Shown: piece by piece, positions 44,661 to 58,100 of the stretch
Layout of the letters: the number at the start of each line of letters is the position of its first letter
Position numbering within the stretch: the first letter of the stretch is position 1
Translations under genes and position numbers: made by a program
From: Litoditis marina
Taxonomy: Eukaryota > Nematoda > Chromadorea > Rhabditida > Rhabditidae
Assembly: GCA_964036275.1 (NCBI GenBank)
Contig: OZ038436.1
Span: 13,295,904 to 13,359,903, forward strand
DNA length: 64,000 bases
Direction: 5' to 3'
Notes under the pieces: model-generated
The model's database searches: none
Told to the model about the DNA's origin: nothing
What the model saw: the letters and a program-made list of their open reading frames with translations, nothing else

Positions 44661-45566
44661 GTTTCACCGGTTTGACGACATAGATTTTTAAACGAAAAAA
44701 CAACAACAAAAAAGCGTGCCTCGAGCCACACCTGCTTAACTCAGAATAGAACGTGGATGTTAGATGGATTGGAAAAGGGCTGAAAAATCGGTGAAACACT
44801 TGAGCTCGGGCGAGATTATGCGATGGGCCTGAGGGCTGGAACTTGGTCAGGCACTAACATGCTGCGGCAATTAAGAGATTCGTTTTGAGAACGAGGGACG
44901 AAAATGATATTAGAGCTAAGAGAGGATTGACACTGAGGCCCCGGAATGGATATACCAGTGTTTGGTTGGGGATCTGGTGGGAATTCATGAGGCAACGTAG
45001 CATTGATGTGAGAGCTTAACCTGGTGAGATCTGCTGCTTGAGCGCCATCCCAGTTTGATCTATACTTTGATTGAGTACCACATGACATTCTCTCTGGTAT
45101 TATGTATGCTGAGCAACATGACATGGAAAAGTAATCTGTAACTATTTACTAAACTTCAGGGCACAATTTCGCATTTGGACGTACTCAAAGTACGGGAGCA
45201 AAGATGAAGCTCGGGAGCTCGTGGTCCATACGACCACGATGGTCCCACAGTCATTCGCGAATACACAGAATGCTATGCTAAGCTTAAACATGCTGTTCAG
45301 CTAAGTAAGTTTGGGCCGCAAAGATGTACATGACTAAATAGTTTCTCAACACATAAGCATTTTGGTTGATCATTACATTTAGTCCTCACTAGTGAGTTAT
45401 TTGAGAACGATCTCTCATTGCTTTCGTTCTCACAATAAACACTGACCAGATGTGACACTTAAGCTAAGAACCACAACACGGAACAACCATGGAATAGCTT
45501 CCGAAATCCGAAAACCAAACATAACATCAAATTAGTTAGTTCGTAAAACTGCCCTATAACTCCAGA

Positions 45567-45800
45567 TATACTCTGTTCCACCAATCGATGTCCTTCTACA
45601 GTAATCCGTCAAGTATTTGAGAGGCGTTTTCTAATGTCTAATTCACTATCTTGGTTTGAAACTCTCAGAGTTTGTAGTAGTGAACATGTAGAAGGCACTC
45701 CAGAAAATTGGAGAAAATTCAAAAACATCAACATACCAAACTTTTACCAGGAAGCTTGAGCAGATTACTGTAGAGGGTTATAAGTGGGTGGAACAAACTA
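45567..45800. mobile_element. MITE family C, copy 2 (about 234 bp)
   Basis: Starts TATACTCTGTTCCACCAATC and ends TAAGTGGGTGGAACAAACTA; collinear with the copy at 35008-35245 throughout. Confidence 0.8.
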
Positions 45801-48800
45801 AGAGTGCGTATCGTTGTTTCTCACGTACAGAAACCCTACGCATCGTAATTCAGCTTAATTGCCAATATAAAGAGAAATACATGTACTAATAATTGCCAAT
45901 ATAAACAGAATAAACGTCTCATGTACCAATAATAATAAGCACATCCTACACGCTTGCGGAACTGTAATCTATCATTTATCACGTAACATCAGCTTGACAA
46001 TTGTTCGCATTTTTTTTCGCGCGATTGAAATTCTTCCAAAGGCGTGACAGAAAAACAGCTATATGCTAATGAAAAAGGGTTGAACTAGACAACTTCATGA
46101 AAGGTTCGGGTCTCTTGCTCATAGTGTGTTCTGAACTAGACATGAGTAAAATAGTCACGTTAAACGTGAAGAGTGACCTGCCATCGTGCAATTTATAGTT
46201 GCATTTCTATTTTTTCAATAAGTTGGACAAGCTCTACTTGAATGTTTCATCGACCAGCAGTCTCCTTCCTCACCTTTCTCGATTTCTGAGGCAGTGTCGT
46301 TCATGACGCTTCAGTACAACACAGTCTGAAAGCTAGAGAAGTTAGTCAGGCATCTAAAACACATCTGACACGACAATGAGACAAGTACAGTTCAACAAAA
46401 ACACGTAATTCTGAAATGACATTCAAGATTCAGGATTCAAGGTTGCGTCAAATAGTTCCGAAATGGATGAAGTAGACTGCCTTCTGGATGAGTTTTACAC
46501 TTGAAAAATGTGAAGCTCAACTATGGAATATCTTGCTATTTATAGAAAACCGCAGTAGACCAACATGAGAATGTTCAAGGATGTTCCGCTCTTGGCACGA
46601 CGTTGAAACAAGCACTTAGTAGGAACAGCGTGAAGTGGCCCAAATTTTGTCCGGAGGGGGGGGGGGTGGGTTGGAAAAAGGTTGTTAACGATAAGCACTT
46701 CTAACGTTGCAAAGTTTTAGTGCGAGTGCTGTCGGGGAGTTCAAGAACTTCTTGGAATGTACTAATGAAACCGCTCGGGAGTAACGAGATATTTGGATTA
46801 ACTTCTTATAGAGGTTGTTCTGAGAAGTGAAGGCAAGAGAGTTCCGTCCGTTCAACTTATAGTTTGATGCCGGTGGGCTCCAGACGTAAATACAAAATGT
46901 TGCTGTTGTTGACAGGTTATTAACGTCTTCTTTATCATTGGAATTAGTTGTTCTTCAGTTCGTCAGGCAATGTTGTATAACCTATTTTGTTCTTGCTGCG
47001 ATTCATACCATACACCGCTCACGGTGTTGGAATTGAGCTGATACTGACTTGTGGACGTATAAAGAAGCAATTGAACCACTATTGAAAGCCTCCGTAAACT
47101 TTTGCAGATACACAAATAGTAAAGTTCCGGAACACTTTCAAATGTTGAAAAAATTAGTGGAACTCTCAAATTTGTACTGTATGAATACAAGTAGAAACTA
47201 TAAAAACCATATGCTCGCACACTTAGATGTTCTAAGACGACCACCATTTTCGACGAGAAAACGTCAATGAGTCCGGAAGGTAATGCATTCTCGAGAGTTG
47301 GCCGACTAACTGAATTCCACTAGAAGACCTCGAAATGAATGAGCGAGAGATTTTTGATCAGCCAGTATTAGAGAGAGAGGAGGGGGTGAAATATGTTTGC
47401 TGTCTACAAAAAGAAGGAGACGGACGTTCTCAATATTAAATCATGGGATACTACTGGTGCTGGCATCAGGACAAACAAAACTAATGCCGTTGACCGAATA
47501 GATATTTAATTAAACGTTTTTGACGAGTTTAGCGGAAGTTGTGCAGAGATTGCATAAAAATAGATCATTGAGATATATCTGGACAAAGTTGTATAGTTTT
47601 GTTTGAGTAAAAGTTGGTAGAGATAATGATCTCTTCTGAAAAGATCCATTGTTTTATATCAGCGAGTGACAGTGAGTGAAACAAGTAGTTCAGTCTGTAC
47701 CCATCAGCAGATTTCCGCGGAACGCTTTGAGATCAAATTACAAATATGCAGCAAAGAGAAAACCAGTCGAGCCAGCTAACTGAAAAACAAACTTTGTAAC
47801 TTCAAACCTATTTCTCGATTAGCTAGAATCTTAACCGGGTTTTCTGTTTTATCTTACAGGTGATCGAGGTTTACCAAAAAAGCAGATACGAACAGGAAGT
47901 ACTTGCCTGTTCCAGCCTACTTTTCCGGTAGCCAGTCCTTCATTTTTATGCAAATTCTAAAAGTGTCTCTGGGTGAGCGGAAGTGAAATTTTTCTCCACT
48001 GGTCTCTGAGATCTTTATAAAGCAGCCGAATAGAAATAATAGAAAAGTCTGGGAACGACATAATAGGGGGATCAGTCTTTTCTGCAAGGCAATTATGGAA
48101 CCGAATGTGGATACAAATAGGAATGACGACAAGGACTCCTGCCGAAGCGAATGCTACAAAGTTACAATTTACTAGAAGTAAACGAAATTGTCACGTACTA
48201 ACAATCTACTAGAAGTGCAGCGGGAAAAAAATCTCACCTAAGAGTTGGTGTTGAATAAAGTTATCAAAACGATACATTAATGCCACTTTCCGATGGCATA
48301 GTTATAAAATTATGTGCTCAATACGTTTTTTGGTTCATTTCTCATGCTCTCGGAAAGGTTCAACGAACGAAGACCCGCCTCTGAAAATCTCAAAATTGTC
48401 TTGAACCAGGGACGAAACTAGTTAGAATCAAATATTTTGCTGAGCAGAACAAAATTCAATTCGGCTCGTTTTTGTACGTGTTTTTGTTGGTTGTTGATCT
48501 GCTCTAGTCAACTCTAGTGTGTTTCTTTGGCCACACATTTCGAAACTTATGATCCTAGCTATGGAAAAATGAATAAAATAAAAAAGTCCAGTTTTGCGGT
48601 GGACTGATGGGAGCTTTAGTTCAAGATAACAATTAATTTCTTACTGTTCAAATGATATGATTTTTATATTGAAACATAAATTTGTGTAACATCGTAGTAT
48701 GTCACAAGTCTCCTCCAGTTTGTAGGCATCTGGCTCATAAGCTTCGCGGAAGTTACAAATTAACGAGTTCAGACCACAATACTACAATTGCCGCATGAGA

Positions 48801-50263
48801 TATCGGAGAAAATGTAAGGTTTCTAAGAAAAATGGCCCGATTGGTCCACATCCCACATTCTAGCTAGAACCTATGTACAAAAAGACTTTTGAATACTTCT
48901 CATTAGTGATCTTTGCTAATAAAAATGAATCTGGTTCGTAAACAACCCCACCGACGTGCGTGTACTGAATGTCTGGTTGGTGTTCAGTCACGCGAGCTAC
49001 CTATTTCTACTACGAATAGAACATCGAATGGTGGTTGAACTTTTGGTCAAACTTAACCGCAACAAATTCAAAAATAAAACAACTGTGTGACCACAAATCG
49101 GTTTAATCGTAGAATTTGTCTGTATGTTAAAATACTTGTGGGCTATGTCGTTATATAGTCATAAGTATCACCCAATCTGCTCGAGGATCTGAGATGAATC
49201 CCAGAAAGTTCATTAAAACTTGTACGATAAGAAAAATCTTGATAAAGGTAGCAACACTAATAGGAACGAATACGTGTGTTTAAACCAGCTTATTTGATTT
49301 TGTATTCCTAAAATTCACCCAAACGCAAGTTTTACAGTTTTCCGTGTGTGTCCTGGAAACATTTTTCATAGCGTTCTCTCGCGAGAGCAATATATTCAGC
49401 TGGCGATTCATTTGGCCACCGTTTGAGAATCAGACCTCATCCAACATTGTTATCTCAACACATATCTTCAGAAAAAGCTGCTTCATGACATGCCGCAAAT
49501 TGGTGCCGAAAAAACGTTGACAGGTTCTGACCGATTCTATTGCGAAAATGAAGTTTTCAACGAGATTTCGAACAGGGACAAAACTTGGGCAAAAAGTGCT
49601 TGATGATTCTTCTATGATCTTCTGTGCGCTTGAACTACTGCATTACATACAATAAAGATTCCTTGTTAATCACAGTTTGTTCTACAGTTTCAAAGGTAAG
49701 GTATTGTTTTGCAAGCCTGTATGAACTGATGTATGAGAAAAACATTCTGGTAACTCAAAGTTTGTGCTGTTAGGGTCTTAGAGCTCGTGTAAAAAACAAC
49801 TTCCGAGAACAGCATTCCACATCCATGGTCATTTACCTTAATTAAGACCCAGATGCGTCTAAACGCATACATCGCATAATTAATTGGGATCAGGTTCAGA
49901 GACAAAAAACCAATTCCTTCTCCGCGGAGGTGTTTTGGTGGGAAAAAAAGCAATTTATTAGTATCTCCTCATAATGAGGGTGGATGTCTGAGCTGTTGGC
50001 AGCATCAGATGATGGATATATAAAAAAAAATCATATATCATCGGTTAGAGACTTGAACAAACAAGAACTTGCATTGAGTAAGAAATATAGGTTTCGCTGA
50101 TAAACAAGATGAACTACTACACTGAAGGGGCAAGAAACAATAGTGAAGCTAGTAAAAAGTAAATGTTAAAAATAGCGTCACGCATCTGTGTTAGAATGTA
50201 TGCCAGAAATAAATGGTAGTGAATGTTTTTCGCAAGAGGAACTAACCAGAAGTCCTAGGTAAG

Positions 50264-50350
50264 CTACAAAATTCTAGACAGTACAATTATTTAGCTACAA
50301 AATTCTAGACAGTACAAAGTACAATTATTTAAAAGCTGATCTAGCCAATT
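50264..50350 (+). repeat. local duplications sharing TACAATTATTTAAAAGCTGA
   Basis: GCTACAAAATTCTAGACAGT occurs twice in tandem within this interval. The segment around TACAATTATTTAAAAGCTGA plus TCTAGCCAATTGTTCT recurs about 600 bp downstream (roughly 50916-50951). Confidence 0.8.
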
Positions 50351-50508
50351 GTTCTGCACAAGAGATGTGTATAGTTCCGGTCATTTCTACCGAGATTTGG
50401 CAGAGTGCCAATGAATATTGCGGGCTATTATTTTTTCAAAAAACTGCGAAGCTCTGTTACAGATTGTCCAGCCTCAAAAGAACACGTGAACAAGAATACT
50501 TATAGTGG

Positions 50509-50700
50509 GTGCCAAATTTATAAATTTTTGTCTCGCCCCGGAATCGAACCTGCGAGCAAAAGTTTTGTAGCAGGGCTCTAACCATTGCGCTATTAGAGCA
50601 CATCATCAGCATGCTTCGGAATCAAAGAATTGTGTGCGTACACAGCGGAAAGTGAGATATACAGTACCCTCCCGCCTTTCCGTTGGCGACGACTATATGT
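50509..50700 (-). mobile_element. tRNA-derived SINE, copy 1
   Basis: On the minus strand the element has a 5' block (GTCGCCAACGGAAAGGCGGG, then TATCTCACTTTCCGCTGTG) and a tRNA-like block. The latter has an A-box-like TAGCGCAATGGTTAGAGC and a perfect B box GGTTCGATTCC, followed by an A/T-rich tail ending near TTTGGCACC. A second copy in the opposite orientation lies at 59427-59618. Confidence 0.75.
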
Positions 50701-52141
50701 TGCTCTAGGAATAAATAAAAAAGTCTTTCAAAAATCTTTGCACGGTGCCAACATGGTCTCAGTGGAAATGAAACGAGCTAAGGATAGGTTCTGGATAAAA
50801 TGAACTATTTGCAGAGAATGCTGAGAAAAGTATAGCGTTTCTCTCTGACACTTATTTTCTGCGCTAGAGAAACATGAATCACCTGAATGATAACCGAGTC
50901 AAAAAATATTTGCAGTACAATTATTTAAAAGCTGATCTAGCCAATTGTTCTCACGAAATAAAACCACAGGATCGGGCATCAAAGATAACGAATGTTTTTG
51001 TCGGGCTAGTTAAAGCGAAAATGGATTACAGCAGGGAGCATGGAGCGGCCAAATAGATCTATTTCTATGTGAGAAACGTTGAAACTCCGGGATGAAAACA
51101 TGGCAGATGTAACAATGTTGAACCTAAAGAAAGGAACGAATACTTATAGAAAAAGATGGGATGAGGTTGAGAAGTTAAGAAGTTCTAACTGTGTATGAAT
51201 GCTTTCAATAGATCTTATCCCCAGACAAAGATAAATAGAAATTTCATGTAATTTGAGACACCAATCGTAATTCATGCTAATTGTTGAAATTAAAAATCAC
51301 GGAAAATTCAGTTCTTTCGGTTTCAAGAGATAACTGGGCTGATCCACGTTATTGTAACATTCCACTGAACGCATCCATACTAGTAGAAAAAGTTAAATTC
51401 AATAGATTATTAGTCACTAATAGATCAAAATCATCATTTACACCGACTATAGGTCTCACGGTCTTAGACTGGAAATTACACGAGGATAATCTATATGACG
51501 CTCGTGCTCATCTTATAGTGAGAACGTTCAGACTAGACATGAGATCATACTGATCTACACGCCGATGCAGATGTAGTCAAGAACAAAAATCACCCATTTA
51601 AGAAAGGGTAAGGAATTTGTAGGTCATGTCAAGAAGATGTCTGAACGATGCAGACTACATTAGCGAATTCTTTGAGAATCGGAATTGGTGTCACACAGAT
51701 GTGACAATGGCAACCACATTATCTCGAACTAGAGAGCAAAATATACACTATGTATGTTGCTCGCAATGTGTTAGAAAATCTAGAAATATTTTCGGGTTGT
51801 CGTTGTTTTGTTCAACAATGTTCAGATTCGAACACTTGACTAAGAGCTTAAAATAGACAAACCCCTAATTGCGTAACAGAGATTGACGCCAACGAACGTG
51901 ACACGACAACAATAATAAAGGTTTGCTCAGGGAGTGGTAAGCCGGAATGGTGATGGTTGGTCTGATTTGATGAGTTTGTAGTTGTATTCCTCTATGTTCC
52001 AGTCGCAATGCGCATAATCTGTTGTGAGCGGAGGTTCAAACTACGATTCGGATATAACGACAATATACGCCCATCACGTCAGGATCAAACTAAAACTCAT
52101 ATAATGAAAACAAGCGGGTTAAGTGTGTGTGGATTCACAAA

Positions 52142-52258
52142 GTTTGCATTCATTTTACTCAGAACTTTGGTGAAAATAATATGCATTTTTGGTAGTTTTT
52201 ATAACTCAGCAAACGAAGAAGTTTTTGTGAACAAAACAAGACGCGAATGTAGGAAATA
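52142..52258 (+). repeat. diverged dispersed repeat, copy 1
   Basis: Shares ordered words with 54329-54447: CATTCATT, CAGAA-TTTGGTG, ATTTTTGGT, CAGCAAACGAAGAA, AACAAAACAAGACGCGAA versus AACAAATCAAAACGCGAA. Copies are clearly related but old. Confidence 0.65.
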
Positions 52259-52282
52259 CCATAGTGTGTGTGGGAGCAAAAT

Positions 52283-52383
52283 ACATCCTAGATAAAACGA
52301 CAATAAGCGACTACCGTGTCACCTCCTAGATTAAACTACAACTCTGACGTAACCACAATAACCGGCTACCGTGTGTCACCTAT
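52283..52383 (+). repeat. imperfect tandem pair
   Basis: ACGACAATAAGCGACTACCG followed by TGTCACCT is repeated about 55 bp later as AACCACAATAACCGGCTACC then GTGTGTCACCT, with a TTAAACTACAACTC linker. Confidence 0.6.
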
Positions 52384-54328
52384 GTGTGTGGGAGCGGGGT
52401 TCACTGCCCACTTTTTAGTGACACTAAATTTCCGGTGCCTCGCCTGAGGTGGTTTATTAGTCGTTGAGTGGCTTTCAGTGCACAATTACCGCCTGGGAGC
52501 CCGGCCATTTTGTTCATGACCTATCGTTTGCAGTGATATATTTGGCAAGAGTTAACTTCCCAAAGTCCAGAAAGCTCTCAGAATGGTAAAATCACAAAAT
52601 TTATGACTGAGATGTAGGTAATTATTATATTGACATGTCTGATCAGAAACATTCTGCACTGAGTATATTGCTAGGCGCGGCATGATCAGTAGGTCACATT
52701 TTCCGATGTTGAACTAAGATCAATAAAGTTCCCAGGTGGACATGAAGGTACGAAAAAAGAACTGAAACTGAAAAACAGCATCTGAAACATTAATCATCAT
52801 CGGAAACAATTAAAAGGTATTATGGGCGCTAGTTGTGTCATAATTTAAAAAAGTTCGCACCTTGAAGTTCCGAAATCCAGCTGCTCGTTTTGTCCATTTC
52901 CGATAAAAGTTTGGCCCCAGCGGAAGCGAGATATGTCAGGATAAGATAAATTGGGCAGTGCAACTCGAAAGGAGATTCATCAAAGCAACTGTTTCGCGAG
53001 GCTTTGTCGACACAAAATGTCAGCTGGCTGTGTTTTTGGGTTCACGGAAAGCATGACGCTGAACACAAAAACACATGTCACAGCACATTTTGCGGAGGAA
53101 AATAACTGCTTGAAAAGGTGAAAAGTCATGGCCATGCTAGTGGCCTATTGAATTTGTTCAAAAGTGTAAAATAAAATAAAATGGATCAATATAAGTTTGT
53201 CAGATAGAAAATACAGTTTTTCTTTGATCTTTACTAAGTGCTGCTATAACAAAAGTCCAGAAAACATGAGTAGATGTCTTAATTTGAGTTGGACCACAAT
53301 ACTCGCAGAGGTAAAGAGATAGGAGGTTGGAAGTTGTTAGTTTGAACGTTGAGTTGGGAAATAAACTAAACTAAACTAAACTACTTGCGAACGTGTGAAA
53401 AATCACGACCCGCGAATGTGGTTATGTTCGACAACGTGGGAATCGAAATCATCCCGTAATTATTTTCAGTCTATTGGATCACATTCATGACTTACGTGGC
53501 GATTAAAGTTGTTTTCCACCACTGTATACTACTATTACGGTGTATGTCACGTGATTGCTCGAACTCCAATAACATTCTGTGAGGTGAAAAAAAACAGAAT
53601 AAAGGATCTAGCAAAGTAGAAAATCAATCTTTGACAAAAAATAACATAGTTGTCGCAGACACATTCCACATTCCAAAAACATAACGAGGTCATGAAACAA
53701 GTCAGTTGAACTATTATCAGAATGACTTTTCGCACCTGCTCAGTTGAGTTAGTTGTCCTTTTAAGGGTTCTTCGCACGTACTTCATTCTCGCTTCGAATG
53801 ACGTGTTTAACGGTAAAACTGAGACAAGAATTAGTTGTGGTACAGACCAGCTGTAAAATATTTGTGAGAACTTCTCACGAGTTTTCGTGAGCTGCCATGA
53901 TAAAAGGTCGTGGGAAGCTCGTGAAACGTTTCAATGGTTAAGGTTGAAAAAATCACATGAACCTCTAATACTTTTAGTGGATTAGCTTTGCGCTGGTCAG
54001 ACCTATCAAATAAATATCAATATTGTTTTTCACCATTCTGCACCGTGCGGATTCTATGACGCTAATTTGGGGGTTTAATTTGGCGGAAAAGCCCGTTCAG
54101 ACTAAAGAACATCTGCCCAAATCAAACGGAAAAGCCGTGTTGAGTGAAATCTAATCCAAACAAATTCAAAGAACGTGTGAAAGTGCAATATATGAGTTTA
54201 CGTTTTCCCATTTTCGCACGCGCACATGACTTTCAAAAACATTTCCAGTGCAGTCGGTAGTAACTTTCAATTCTGGAACATTTTTTTCTGGGTTTCTCTA
54301 CAATCGATTCAGTTGGTTTTAAATTTCC

Positions 54329-54447
54329 ATTCATTCTATTCAGAATTTTGGTGTACTATTCATTTTTGGTGATTTCTACAACACTTTCGCAGCAAACGAA
54401 GAACTTCAAAGTTTTTATGAACAAATCAAAACGCGAAGATAGGGAAT
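54329..54447 (+). repeat. diverged dispersed repeat, copy 2
   Basis: Second copy of the repeat at 52142-52258, same orientation, about 2.1 kb downstream. Confidence 0.65.
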
Positions 54448-54895
54448 ATTTACATTTTTATTCAACCGACAAAAAATGATTATCACAATGACTAGATTCA
54501 ATTATTACAACAATAGTATGGAATAATGTGAATAATATATACAAACTCCTTTATTAGTAAATTACTATTATTATCACCATGGCCATATTAAATTATTACA
54601 ACAATGATATGGATTAGTGTCGATAAGATATACAAAGTATATTATTATAGCAAAAATATTATTATATCAACCTACTAGAATAATACAATAATAGTAGCAA
54701 ATGCTAATAATACATTCGGAGTCTTTATCATGAGAGTTGTTGGTCATATTATTTCACGTACACGGGGGATTATTTGACTTGTTTAAGTGGCGGAGGAAAC
54801 AAGACAGGAGGCGAACTGGAAACTTTATAATAAGAAATACAAGCAAAAAATACAAAGCCTCAAGTGAGACTCCGTTCCTCTACCTTAATACTGTA

Positions 54896-55063
54896 CCTCC
54901 CCCACTCTCTCTCTATTTCACTCTCACTCTGCCTGCCTGCCTCTCTCCTGCCTCCCTGCCTGCCCCTCTCCTGCCTGCCTCTCTCACTCTAGCCTGCCTA
55001 TCTCTCTCCGTATGTCTCTCTATGTCTCTCTTTCTCTCTCTCTTTCTCTCTCTCTCGGACCTT
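54896..55063 (+). repeat. CT-rich / CCTG-rich tract
   Basis: Mixed CTCTCT and CCTGCCTG(C) microsatellite just past the 3' end of the low-complexity nuclear-protein gene. It creates a spurious 127-codon open frame of Leu, Ser and Pro. Confidence 0.85.
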
Positions 55064-55143
55064 CTTTCTAGTCGCCCCTATTCTCTGTTGTTCATTCGCT
55101 CACTTCAAACTTGTGACTGATCCTGATCAAACGAACTCACCAT

Positions 55144-58100
55144 TCAACAACGGAACGACGTTGTTCTGAGAGGCACTGGGGGAGTGGTCGTGAAACGTTT
55201 TTTCGGAGGCTCCTAGAAACAAGTATAAATCTACAAACCGTACACAAAAAAACAAATATTAGAGGTGAAAAGTTGAGGCTTCGCCGAAATCTCCCTACTA
55301 GGGGATAATACGGCCGCTCTGGGTGACATTTTTGATCTCAATTACTGAATTCCGTATCTTTTTCTTGCTCAAGCTACCGTACATACTGGGTGGGATAATA
55401 TAAGAAAACGTGGAAAAGTTCAACACTCGCAGCGCTTATTCGATCACCCGAAATTCTCTTTTAGTGCCTAATAGTCCCTTGACTTTTTTTCAGGGGTGAG
55501 AACAGGTGATCTGCACGTGATCACGTGTATCTCGTTACTAAAACTTTTCGCGTTTTTTCACATGAACACCAGCATTTCACGGTCTTTCCGGGAATGTAAC
55601 CAGGAGTCTTACCTCATTTACGACGACGGGTGACATTTGTTCACTTGATCGCCTTCTTGCGTTGGAAACCATGGCCAAATTCTTCATGGAAACACCTAAA
55701 AAGCAATACTGATTAAGTACAAGCGAGTTATCAGTTCACAGGTAATTGAGTAACGACAAAAACACCTTAGCGTGACGAAAACAGTTTTAGCAGAACAATA
55801 TTTCGTGTCTTGGAGGTTCAAATTTGGGCCGGGCCCAAAAAATCCTTCTGGAGTAGATTTGATTTTTGGCAACCTCATCAAACTACCTCGAGTGATCCAT
55901 AACTATTTTAAGAAAGTCAAAAACAATTCATAAGAAAAACATAAGAGTAACTGACTTGTCCGAATGGGGGTGCTCTTGGCGCTAAGACTGGTGCTTCTTC
56001 TAGGAACGACTGGAGGCCGAATCACTGACTCGAAGATAGAGGATTGGATTGGAGCTGCAAATAAGATAAATAAATGAAACAAAGCTGAAAACACAGAATG
56101 ATAAGAAACGCAACAAATCTTCGACTACTCCGAACTGTGCTCCTAAACTAATAAACAGTCCTAGCCATAATGAATACCTCCACTTTAAATCGTATAGTTC
56201 GATAAAAGGTGATCTTAAGTGGAGAGGTAGGTAATAACATTTCAGAACTAGCATTTGTTAATGGAAAAGATATCATGAACGGATGATAAACTGAAACTAA
56301 CCAAACTGATTCGAACCATTTGTGGTTCCTGGTGATGGAGTTGCCGTTGGTGACCGGGTGGTGGAAACCCATTGAGATGGTTGGATATCGGATGAATCTA
56401 GAAAGACAAACTACAATAAACGTGAATATAAAAACATTGATAACAAAAACATCGATATCTGATAATGTGCAAAAATAAGAGCGATTCTCTCAACTCCTGT
56501 AATTGTCGACAACTCCTGTAATTGTCGAACACATAACAAGATATAAGGCGGTACGGTTTCACAAAAAAGGCCTTTTCGGAGGTGTATTTGGTTTGCGATA
56601 TCGAAAGAAATTGAATAACTAGAGAATGAAAACATGGTGAATTTCCAGTATATCAATAGTCTCAGAGTTAATTTGACTTTTCTTTCCTCCTTTCTTACCT
56701 CTATTTTCTTCTTCGGCGATATATGGGAGCATCGAAGTGGCTGGGGTGGCAACAGTTACGGGTGGCGGAGAATTAGAAACAACCACAGGCTCCACACGAC
56801 TGGTCACTGAAATCAAACGCACAAATTCACATCAGAATTGATCATTTTTTATGAACTGAAGTTACAGTGAAATTTAATCAACATCCTTTCTAGATCTGGT
56901 ATCTACTTTGGATTTTCGAAATGGAAATCACTGCGGAAATGTTGACTTTCAGTTACGGGAACTTGGAGAACACAAACATACCAAAGTTAATAAATTAACT
57001 AAAACTTACCTGGTGTAACTGAATGGTTCTCCTTGTTTTGAGTTGGTTTGGTGAACATCGGAGTCGGGGGCAACAGCAGGAATTCTTCGGGTCCGGGACT
57101 CTTCTGTGAGGGCGATTCTTTGGGAGGCGCGAGAACTTGGCTAATTTGGTCATCTTCATCGTCTTCAATCACGATAATTGGCGGATTCGACACAGTTGGC
57201 AGCGGTGGTGAGATCTCTAACTTCGGCGATTCTGAAAGATTATGAAATAATAATTATTGTTATTAGTATCAGTAGTATTATGTTACATACAAACACTGAG
57301 ACCAAAAATGAAGATTGACATGCAAATAACTCAGTAGTTGAGCGACCAGCTTCACTAAGCAGAGAAATCGAAAGTCTCCTAACCTGAGCAAACTGTTTGC
57401 TGTTAATTGCAACGATTAGAGAAAATTTATCATAAATTACTAGACTGTTGAAAATTCTGCTCTGGCAGATTGACCCTGTTTACTGTTTCGGTTTAAAACT
57501 AGATTGTTATTCAAGTTTTTAAAGACAGTATCTCACCTTTCTGTGAAGTAGGCAGAAACTCTTCATCTTCTGCGAAGAATGGGCGATACTCGCTGGCCTG
57601 AAAAATATTTGTTTCAAATATTCGTACTCCGAACTATATAGGCACACTATACGTTTAACTCTTCAAACACTAATTTTTGCCCATCTTCAATTTTCATGCC
57701 TGAACTATGTATACGCAATACCTGTACAAATGTATTAAAAATGATAATCAGATAAAGTAGTTAATCCACAATCAGTAAACTAGCGTTCAATCTCATTATC
57801 AACAATGAAAACTGATTCACAAAATGAAATACCATACGAATTTCCAATCTTACTTATTCAATTAGCAGAAGTGCTGAAATTTGTAGTTCACGATGTTGCA
57901 ACTAGAACAGAAATAAAATTCCGATCGACTACTCACCGGCACAATTTTATCCGTGGGAACCACACTATCCTCAGGGAAAGGACCGAGAGGGACGACACCC
58001 TTGATAGCATCTGGAACCAATACATTTTCTTGGTAAAAAGTAACAAAATCTGATATTGTAAAAACAAAATGTGAATCTAGTATTGGGGAGAAATTGGAAT

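Larger units (their letters stand above)
40503..55143. other. gene-poor, repeat-rich region
   Basis: No gene could be assembled over 14.6 kb. It contains a G20 homopolymer, MITE copies of families B and C, a 445-bp inverted-repeat element, a tRNA-derived SINE, diverged duplications at 50.2-51.0 and 52.1-54.5 kb, and CT-rich tracts. Some short frames (42208, 44816, 47049) could be single exons, but none has a partner in phase. The 5' UTR and promoter of the GPCR should lie in its left part. Confidence 0.55.

Noticed and set aside
44816..45124. 102-codon minus-strand ORF with several cysteines
   Set aside because: No signal peptide, family match or splice partner; could be an isolated exon, but evidence is too thin.
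45161..45304. Possible terminal exon after an acceptor (aacttcag)
   Set aside because: Reads open to a stop but has no upstream exon in phase.
47049..47270. 73-codon plus-strand frame (TTG start) with plausible helical composition
   Set aside because: No ATG, no acceptor with a polypyrimidine tract, and no partner exon.
54737..55120. 127-codon open frame rich in Leu, Ser and Pro
   Set aside because: Most of it is translation of the CT/CCTG microsatellite; it starts with TTG and has no splice or homology support.
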